Assembly: GCF_003590095.1 (NCBI RefSeq)
Contig: NW_020800039.1
Location: forward strand, 1-64,000
Length of the DNA: 64,000 nucleotides
From: Trichoplusia ni
Lineage: Eukaryota; Arthropoda; Insecta; Lepidoptera; Noctuidae
Reading direction: 5' to 3'
In this document: positions 56,362 to 64,000 of the stretch, piece after piece
Layout: every line of letters begins with the position of its first letter
Numbering within the stretch: position 1 is the first letter of the stretch
Notes under the pieces: generated by a model
Database searches by the model: none
What the model was told of the DNA's origin: nothing
What the model saw: only the letters and a program-made list of their open reading frames with translations
Program-made: the position numbers and the translations under genes

Positions 56362-59300
56362 CTACGAAGATAACCCGGGAACCAGCTTCCTGAAGTTTCT
56401 GCTATCTTCAAATAAGCTTTTCACAAATATTACCTGTTAAAAGTAAATAATTAAGTATTAGCTGAATCCACAGAAAGAGAAAAATAAGAAGACTTTGTCC
56501 AGCTGTGGGATACCGTGGGTTTATAATAATAATAACACAAGCACTTCCCATAATTTAGGGTATATTAAAACTGTTTTAACGCCTCTCGCAGTTGGGAATT
56601 AAATCCTTGTGTCGCACGGGGTTTTACATCCTGTGTCCTATTAAAAATCGTATTTATTTTCTTATTATAATTTCAAAATAAACTTCAACTGACCTGTGTA
56701 AACCCGACACATAACATCAATATTATATGTCCTATTGACCAAGTCAGGACTCTGAAACAAGAAATGAAAATAATTTATAAATGGCATTGGTAACTTAATA
56801 CTCGAAACTACATTATTTCGATCGACTCCCACAGTAAGGACTTCAATCCTTGTGTCACGGGTTTCACAAACATTGAAGTCACATACACAACGACACCCAG
56901 ACTCAGGACAAGCATTCGTGGATCACACAAATGCTTGTCCTACGAGGATCGAACTAACACGTCGCGTGGGTTTGGCGTGGTGACCTCAACCACTCGGCTA
57001 TCCGTGTTTCTATGGTATACATGTACGTTATATGAAAATAGTATGGACACTGTCGGCCATGAAAAGGTTTAGGAGAGAGGAAGAACGTACGTCGCAATTT
57101 AATTTGTTAGATATTGTGAACTGTAATGATATTCATTAGGGGTTTTTAAAGTATTAAATATCTCAGTATTAAAAAAAATGTAAGTGCGCGTATTAAGACG
57201 AATATAAATAAGTGAAATAATATCAATGTTATTGTGACAAATACTTGCAAACACACCCACTTAGTCCCATTTTTGCAAACAAAAACCCAGACCCCCGTCT
57301 TCCCCTGGGGGGTTAACGATATTCATTAGGAGTTAAGTATTGAATATTTCACTATTTTTCTTTCAAGAAAAAAAATCTTAATTCAAACGAATATAAATAA
57401 TCTAAATAACTAAAATAATATCAATGTCAAACACTTGCAAACACACCACCACCCACTTTGTCCTATTCTTCCCAAACCTGTCTTTCCCCTGGGGGGATAT
57501 TCCCAGGGAATTAATAATATTCCCAACTCCCGGAAAGCTTTACCACATCAAATTAAAACCGTGGAATTACACCTATAGCCTCACTATAACAGTGAGATAA
57601 CATTCACAGTCTCACCTGTTACACATCTCCTCAGCGAGGTTCCTGTCCCTGGCCTCGTGCGCGGAGTGCAGCTCCTGGAGGCGTCGCGCCGCCGACACCT
57701 TGTCCTTGACCCGGGACACCGACTCTGATATATCCCGGACTCGCATCATGTAAGTCTCTGCTGCTGTACCTGGGGTAGGGGAAGTATATACAATTAGCTG
57801 ACCCGTTAAACGTTGTTTTACCTTATATTCTTTCTAGTGTCTAGATAAACAAAAAATTTCGTCCAAAAAATAAATGTAATACCCTTAACACTTAGGGGTA
57901 TGAAAAATAGATGTTAGACGATTCTCAGACCTACTGAATACGCATAACAAATTTGGTAAAAAACGGTTAAGCCGTTTCGGAGGAGTACGGTAACTAACAT
58001 CGTGACACGGGAATTTCATATACTTAATTACGTGCCTTCCGAAACACGGAGGAACTCGTTATGACAAAGATGGTCACCCATCTAAGGAGCATCCGCGTCA
58101 AGCATAGCATAACCCGTGATCGATTCACTTATGCGGTTATAGCTTAGCCTCGAGCTCCTCCCCGCCATTGCCTGACACGTACATAGCACGGTCATGGTAT
58201 GGAACGGTGTAGTGGGCAGACTCCTTAAGAGTTACGAGACAACATAATATACATTTATTTGATAAAGTTATTTCTTACCTAGTTCCATTTCCTTATCGTC
58301 ATCGTAATCCTTCTCCTCCTGCTCATCATTGTCTATTAGCATGTCGAAGAATACCTGGAAATGAGGGTAGATATGAGTTATAATTGATCCATCAACAATG
58401 TGAGTTTTCCTCCAGCAGAGAGGATGATCTAAAAAATTACAATGTAATTTACATCGTCTTGTAAAAGTGATGACGTCTATGCCATTTACAGAATGGATTA
58501 TTTCATTTCTCGCAGTTTTTTTCCCACGTTTTTATACAATCGCTTTCTTGCTTGTTTGTTTGTCGTTCCAGTTGGATTTTTTGTAACTCAATTTTGAAGC
58601 ACTTCCCGATAAGCTAGCAGGCTGAAATTTTCAGGGTAACTTCAAACCGGATGACAATGCAATTTACAACTATAAAAACCGTTGGATTTATTTTAATAAT
58701 TTGAATGGAGTGACAATTAAAAACGTGGGTATTTACGTGTCTTAAGGTTTTCAAGTCTATTAATTTCTTTTTTTAGTGAAATTTCTTTATCAGCTTTGGA
58801 GAAAAATGTTTCCACACGCGTCACTTTAACCTGAACTAGTGAAAATTATAGTATGTATCTAAATGATGTTATTATTTTTTAAGCCTTCCTCTCATAAATA
58901 ATCAAACCCACCGTCTTCTGACTGAAGGTGCTGAAGCTGTTATCGAAGCAGAACTTGTAGTCTCCGGTCATGGCGGCGGTGTGCCGGTGGCTGTTCTCCG
59001 GCTTCTTGTAGTCGGCGACGATGACGCGCCCGCCAGGGTCCGACAGCTGGAACGAGATGTCCAAGTCGCCGTGGGTCGAGTCTATCACCTGGGGATGAGG
59101 GACAACAAGGAGTATTTGTTGAAGATAGGCCACAGTAAATGACTGCACGGATAGCCGAGTGGCTGAGGTCATCACGCTAAACCCACTGAGCGTGACGGGA
59201 TCAATCCCCGTGTTGGACAAGCATTTTTTTAATCCACGAATGCTTGTTCAGAGTCTGGGTGTCTTTGTGCATGTGATTTGTATGTTTGTGAAAATCCCCG

Positions 59301-62300
59301 CGAAACAAGGATTAAATTCGTTTCTGAGGGAGGCGTCTTAAACAAAAGAAAAAGTTACGACGGCAAATAATATACTATAACAAGAAAAAAAAAAACATAA
59401 AATCGACTTTAGATTTTTTTATAGGAGTATTTTCGCGGTAAATGGAAACATAATCAACGAAATCGGTTCATCTAAACCGAAGATTTGTACAGTGCCGGCG
59501 TAAGGGCGTGATGGGGCGATGGCCCAGGGCGACAAATTCTGGGGGGCGCCAAAGTCTGAAGTTGGAGTCTCCTGGCGCAAACCCTCAAAACTGTGCTCTA
59601 CGCTAGAGGTGGAATACTTCCACCGACAAACGTAACGCTAAAGGAATGATGAAATTCTTAGTATAATTTTACTTGGGATCAGCAAAAAACTAACACTTGA
59701 TATTGCTTCCCTCAAGTGGGCGCCAAAATATTTTCGCCCAGGGTGACAGAGGCCCTTACGCCGGCACTGGATTTGTAGTAACAAACATAAAAAGAAACAA
59801 TGTAAATTCAAACAGAAAAAAAACACAAATCTGTGTTGAAATTGAAATCAGGATAATCACAGATTTTAATTGGATTCCTCAAAGCATAATTACTTCGTAA
59901 TTGATTAGCGAAGTTTCACATCGTTCAGGAAGTACGATAGCCGAGCGTCAAATCAATTCGCAGGACAAGCATTTGTGTGATCCACGATTGCTTGTCCAGA
60001 GTCCGGGTGTCTTTGTGCATGTGACTTGAATGTTTGTGAAAGCACCGCGATACAAGGATTAAATACCTTATCCTAGGGACACTAGTGGCTAACGTCAACG
60101 CTCATTAGCTCAATAATGATTGTGTTAATTTTTTATGTACCCCCACTTGAGTTATCGCCTAACGCTGAACGGCAAAATGTCAATGCTGTTGTCAAATTAT
60201 CGCGTTCAGTTGTGGCTACACCTACGGTTAACATCCGTAATCGCGATAATTAATGGCATATATTTTTAAATGTGACCTCAGCATTAGTAAAGAGTTCGTT
60301 AGTATTTTTTGTTTTGTTAAGGCCGGGGAATCCTCATGGACACCCACTGCCTCGGGGGAGGAAATGGGTAGTGTCAGACTCTTACTGACTAAACCTGAAC
60401 CGCCGTGCTACGTCATCCGCGTTTTTGTATCGGTGTATGGCAATGCGTTGCGATCCTTATACATTCGTTAATAAATCCTACCTTAAAAACAGTGTTACAA
60501 ATCATCGAACAAGTTCTTGTCGTTATCAACATGTTTTATTGCTGTGATAGCGTTTTACGTTCGAGTTGTTAACATTGAAAACGTTTTCAGGGGTCGTCAA
60601 CATTTGATAAAGTACTTTGACATTACATTCATTGATAATGGTTTACTTTCGCGTATTTATAGGGATTGAGGATTATTTTTTTGAGGACAAAGTACTAGAC
60701 TCCGGTAGGCCTAAGCTTTACTGAGTACTAGATTAACGATAAACAGATTTCCTAATCATTGGCCTAGCCTTTTCCCAACTATGTTGGGGTCGGCTACCAG
60801 TCTAACCGGTTTCAGCTAAGTACTAGTGTTTTACAAGGAGCGACTGCCTATCTGACCTCCTCAACCCAGTTACAGACAACACGATACCCCTTAGTTAGAC
60901 TGATTGTCAGACTTTTCAAGCTTCTGACTACCTGAAACGACTGTCAAAGATGTAGAAATTACAGCCGGGACTCACAATTTAACGTGCCTTCCGAAACACA
61001 TACTACCAAATACATACATGTTATGAGTGGGAACAATGGGAACCGAATTTAAGACCCAGTACAACAGCCAGGGCCAGTAACCACTCTGCCAATACAACCT
61101 ACGGATGGAATAGAAAGATTTGAAACACAACCAACAGTTGACAACCTCTGAAAGTATTTAATACCTCAATCCTGATTACAACCTTATCAATGTACATTGA
61201 ACTCATTAAATTAATTTATAACCCCTTGTATTTACTACAATGTTAATGTTCACAAAAAAACGATGGGAATGTTTGTCTGTCTATTGCCGGTTTGCCAAAA
61301 CTAGACCTAATTGATAAGATTATATTTGATAAGATTGTGGATGCTATGAGGAGTATTTAAAGTTAATTTTCTTGCTGTAAGAAGTCAGAAATTGGCTAGG
61401 AAATTGGAGTATGAACAATTATAACATACTAGCTGTTGCCCGCGACTTCGTCCGCGTGGTTAGAAGATATAAGTTATAATTTATACCTGCCTTCTATCTA
61501 TCTTGTAGGATTCAGACAGCGTTTGCAATGTAAGCGCAAAAAAATGTGTTTTTTTTACGACCTCACATTAGAAACCTAAAAAATTGTAGCCTATGTGTTA
61601 TTCTGATGTATAAGCTATATTGTGGTAAAGTTTCATTCAAATCCATTGAGTAGTTTTTACGTGAAAGAATAACAAACATCCATACATCCATACTTACAAA
61701 CTATCGCCTTTATAATAGTAGTAGGATGATTTCATTCTGATAGATATTCTGGATTATCTAGAAATCTTTGGGCAGTTAACGTAACTGGAGATATGGTTTA
61801 CCACCTATCTTTAGAAACTACACATATTGATAGTTGTCACAACCCTAATAGGGACGATGACAATTTTTTTTTTTGCAGTTTCCATCTTTTAGTTTTTTTG
61901 TATAATAATGGATACATATTTTTAGTTTGTCCCGCAAACATAAATTGACCAAATTACAGAGAATGAAACATACGCGTGACGTCACGATTGAAAGAAATTT
62001 TACCATATCGTTACGTCACAAGCCCCCTCTCCTAAACTTTAAAGCAGTTAATCTTTGTTAATTCTAGTTTTTCTGAAGAAGGAAAAAATACGTGTCTCAT
62101 ACTTTTCAATTATCTAACTGAGGGACTGATGAGATTTTTTCTTTTTATACCCAGTCATCATCGCCATTATTATCAATATGATATGGTCAAGAAGATACAC
62201 AAATTACAATAAAAAGACAGTTTCCTTTTGTGCACTATTTTGAATAGGGCTGCTAAATATAGCGTTATAGTGTAGTAAACACTATATCATCATCTACTAT

Positions 62301-63423
62301 CTATATTGTAAAAGAATCAGTTCCATATAAAAAAGTAGTATTTCCAATGGTATGGGCATGTTATGCGGAGGAATGAAAATCATGTGGTAAGGAAGGCGTT
62401 AAGCATGAATGTGGATGGATATAGGGGAAGAGGACAAACGATGGATGGATTGTGTGAAAGACAATATGGCTGTAAAGAGTGTTTCTTGTGAGATGACGGC
62501 CGATAGGAAGGTATGGAAGAAGATGACATGTTGCGCCGACCCCAATTAATATAATTGGGATAAGGGCAGGGGTATGATGATTTGCAACTCATGAGTGTTC
62601 AAAAAATCAGATTTACCATAACATTTTCAAACAATAGTATTTACAAAAACAATTGTAGAAAAACAAATAACATTATGAGATATTGAAATGAGATCAGAGC
62701 AAGGTAGAAACGGGAGCAGACTATTTGAATGATGATAAGTAGAAATTTTATTTAAAACCTTCTTGAAACTTGTTTTTTTTTTATACATATGAAATCATAT
62801 TGATGCTGAAAGAGGCCTGGAAATAGAAAACTTGTTTTATCTATATTACAGGTAGTAAGTAAACAGTTAGCTGATAGTAAGAAAAAAATATTCATAATAA
62901 GTTTAATTCAAGATATCTTAAAAATAAAAAAACTTTTCATAATAAATTATAATGTTTGTTTGCTACATTTTTTTCCTCGCAATAGCAACATAGATTACAG
63001 AAATTAGGAAATGTATATCGCGATAAAACTCAACGTAACGCCGTCCTGAGCTGGCAATTGGCACTTATCCAAGAAGAAAACGAAAATATTCGGTACGAAT
63101 ATAATTTCTGTACAGTGTAATTATTATTAAAGAAAAAATAAAACTTAATAAAGGCACTGATTACTTGGTTGAAAATTTAAGAGATAACGATTAATTATAT
63201 TTAGGTTCGTGATTAATTCGGCCGATTGCGACCCACCAAAAAGGTTATCTACCTCCAAATAAAAACATTTTTATTTTCTTACCTGATACTCAATATCGAT
63301 AATTTCATCGGGCTGCACCTTGTGGTAGAAACAATCCACTTTTCCTGCTTGTATCATAACAGTCACATCTTTTTCGTAAGCAAAAACCACACTAAATATA
63401 GTAGTTAAAAATAGGTAACGCAT
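56362..63423 (-). CDS. p24/TMED family cargo receptor (emp24/GOLD), 225 aa
   Basis: Single-pass ER-Golgi protein of COPI/COPII vesicles that helps select secretory cargo. Exons: 63423-63283, 59088-58912, 58354-58279, 57769-57616, 56751-56694, 56433-56362; all GT-AG, phases exact. Signal peptide 1-15 (MRYLFLTTIFSVVFA). The GOLD domain is about 16-130, with the conserved disulfide pair C31 (GKVDCFY) and C94 (YKFCFDN) and FSTFSQKTVFFDM. A coiled coil spans about 133-182 (RVRDISESVSRVKDKVSAAR). The membrane segment is 184-204 (LTWSIGHIILMLCVGF), followed by a tail VKSLFEDSRNFRKLVPGLSS. The gamma subfamily (TMED1/5, fly opossum-like) fits best. The tail is not a C-terminal KKxx signal. An AATAAA lies on the minus strand at 56046-56051. 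Confidence 0.93.
56822..57015 (-). mobile_element. tRNA-like SINE, near full length
   Basis: 'gactcccacagtaaggactt' to 'cctcaaccactcggctatccgtg'. In an intron of the p24 gene. Confidence 0.85.
58025..58160 (-). mobile_element. 5S-like SINE head fragment
   Basis: 'acgtgccttccgaaacacggagg' to 'gcttagcctcgagctcctcc'. Very close to the head of the copy at 7283-7648. Confidence 0.75.
58523..58729. mobile_element. CCCACGTTTTTA MITE, full copy
   Basis: CCCACGTTTTTATAC...TTAAAAACGTGGG in a p24 intron. Confidence 0.8.
59144..59345 (+). mobile_element. tRNA-like SINE, near full length
   Basis: Head GCACGGATAGCCGAGTGGCT, B-box 'atcaatccccgtgttggac', full body, and end 'gaggcgtcttaaac'. Confidence 0.85.
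59490..59769. mobile_element. hAT-like MITE with perfect 8-bp target duplication
   Basis: Ends CAGTGCCGGCGTAAGGGC / GCCCTTACGCCGGCACTG, flanked by GATTTGTA at 59482-59489 and 59770-59777. 280 bp, no transposase frame. It lies in the first intron of the p24 gene. Confidence 0.93.
59935..60082 (+). mobile_element. tRNA-like SINE, head decayed
   Basis: 'acgatagccgagcgtcaaatc' then the intact body from 'aggacaagcatttgtgtg'. Confidence 0.7.
60318..60475 (+). mobile_element. Copy of the GGACACCCACTGCCTCGGGGG repeat
   Basis: Near-identical to 11568-11715, with a longer end ('caatgcgttgcgatcc'). Confidence 0.65.
60755..61000 (-). mobile_element. 5S-like SINE, 5'-truncated
   Basis: Same segment as 8912-9165; breaks off after 'cgtgccttccgaaacaca'. 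Confidence 0.8.
61435..61728. mobile_element. Retroelement tail, 'GTTGCCCGCGACTTCGTCCGCG' type
   Basis: Ends 'tatcgcctttataatagtagtagg'. Related to 14935-15165. Confidence 0.6.
61849..62166 (+). mobile_element. TAGGGATGATG MITE, ends mutated
   Basis: TAGGGACGATGAC...CAGTCATCATCGCCA; TGACGTCAC at 61977. Confidence 0.8.
62338..62585 (+). mobile_element. RTE-type LINE 3' fragment
   Basis: Same reverse-transcriptase C-terminus as 2815-3072 (GHVMRRNENHVVRKA), with a deletion within the RGRPRKR region. It ends in 'ttgcgccgaccccaattaat'. Confidence 0.75.
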
Positions 63424-64000
63424 TATGACTGAAAACTTCGTGTTTACTGACTTGTATAGCGGATAATGGCGCTGGGAATGTTGTAAATGTTATTTATAGT
63501 AATCGAATGCCTTGTTTGTGTTTATAAATAGAGTAAAACGACGTATAAGATTGATTTAATTCCACAAACAAATAAACAGGGCTGCTTTCCGCTTCGAACG
63601 GAAGTCCGTTCTGAAATGATGTGACATTGACATTTTAGTTATTTCGGAATGTGTGAATCATGTCGTTCGATAATTTCTGAATTGAAAACAAAAACAATAT
63701 TATGTATTTAAATCATGATAGCTATTTCATATATCAAGATTAAAGGCCTATTTATGTTATGAAGCACTTACAAAACCTTTTATAATGGAATTATATTGAA
63801 GCTGAAGAAATTTCGTTCAGTAATTATATCAGCTTTTAAAATGACGACATTTTTAGCATATATTAAATATCCTTCTCACACATATGAGGTTGTGATAAGG
63901 AGCTTTCATGCAATGCTCAAAATGCGACAAAAATAAATAAACAATTCAACAGAAAACACTACGGGACAGACTGCACACAAAACAGCTATATTTCTTAAAC
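63424..64000. other. Upstream region of the p24 gene
   Basis: Presumed promoter and 5' UTR lie just above 63423. The rest is AT-rich with no recognisable gene or repeat. Confidence 0.5.

Overview
This window is nuclear DNA from an insect, almost certainly a moth and probably a noctuid-like lepidopteran. The evidence is split genes with GT-AG introns, an AT-rich background, and a very dense set of short interspersed elements (tRNA-like and 5S-rRNA-like SINEs, TA-, TTA- and TTAA-flanked MITEs, RTE-type LINE tails). There are no bacterial operons, CRISPR arrays or confidently callable functional tRNA genes. The species cannot be named from the sequence alone.

Six protein-coding loci were assembled exon by exon from splice sites and reading phase. 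(1) On the + strand, about 1-3422, the 3' part of a ZAD-type C2H2 zinc-finger gene enters from the left edge; one exon is a base short relative to its paralogues. (2) On the - strand, 29999 to 10740, an eight-exon galectin with a Pro/Gly-rich tail, including a 20-nt microexon and an 8.6-kb intron full of repeats. (3) On the + strand, 30791-35139, a six-exon DNAJB12/14-type membrane J-protein, head-to-head with the galectin across about 0.8 kb. (4) On the - strand, 41807 to 37937, a second ZAD zinc-finger gene. (5) On the - strand, 54220 to 49478, a third ZAD zinc-finger gene, with a separate splice-compatible pair of terminal finger exons further downstream (46186-46101 and 45272-45083). (6) On the - strand, 63423 to 56362, a six-exon p24/TMED cargo receptor.

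The three ZAD genes share intron positions: one intron falls inside the Cys-x2-Cys knuckle of a finger and the next falls just before the His-x(3-4)-His half of the following finger. They are therefore products of local duplication, now interrupted by the galectin and J-protein genes. The galectin (extracellular or cytosolic sugar binding), the J-protein (ER-membrane co-chaperone) and the p24 protein (ER-Golgi cargo receptor) have no evident joint pathway, although the last two both act in the early secretory pathway.

Most of the rest is layered transposable-element sequence. Several insertions are resolved to the base: a hAT-type MITE with an 8-bp target duplication, a Harbinger-like MITE with TTA duplications, a piggyBac-like MITE between TTAA sites, TA-flanked elements with paralogous empty sites elsewhere in the window, and a 5S-like SINE with a 15-bp target duplication nested inside another inverted-repeat element. 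The most interesting gene-level points are the microexon that would switch the galectin tail between two reading frames, the alternative zinc-finger terminus, and a relic duplication of the J-protein 3' end inside its own intron.
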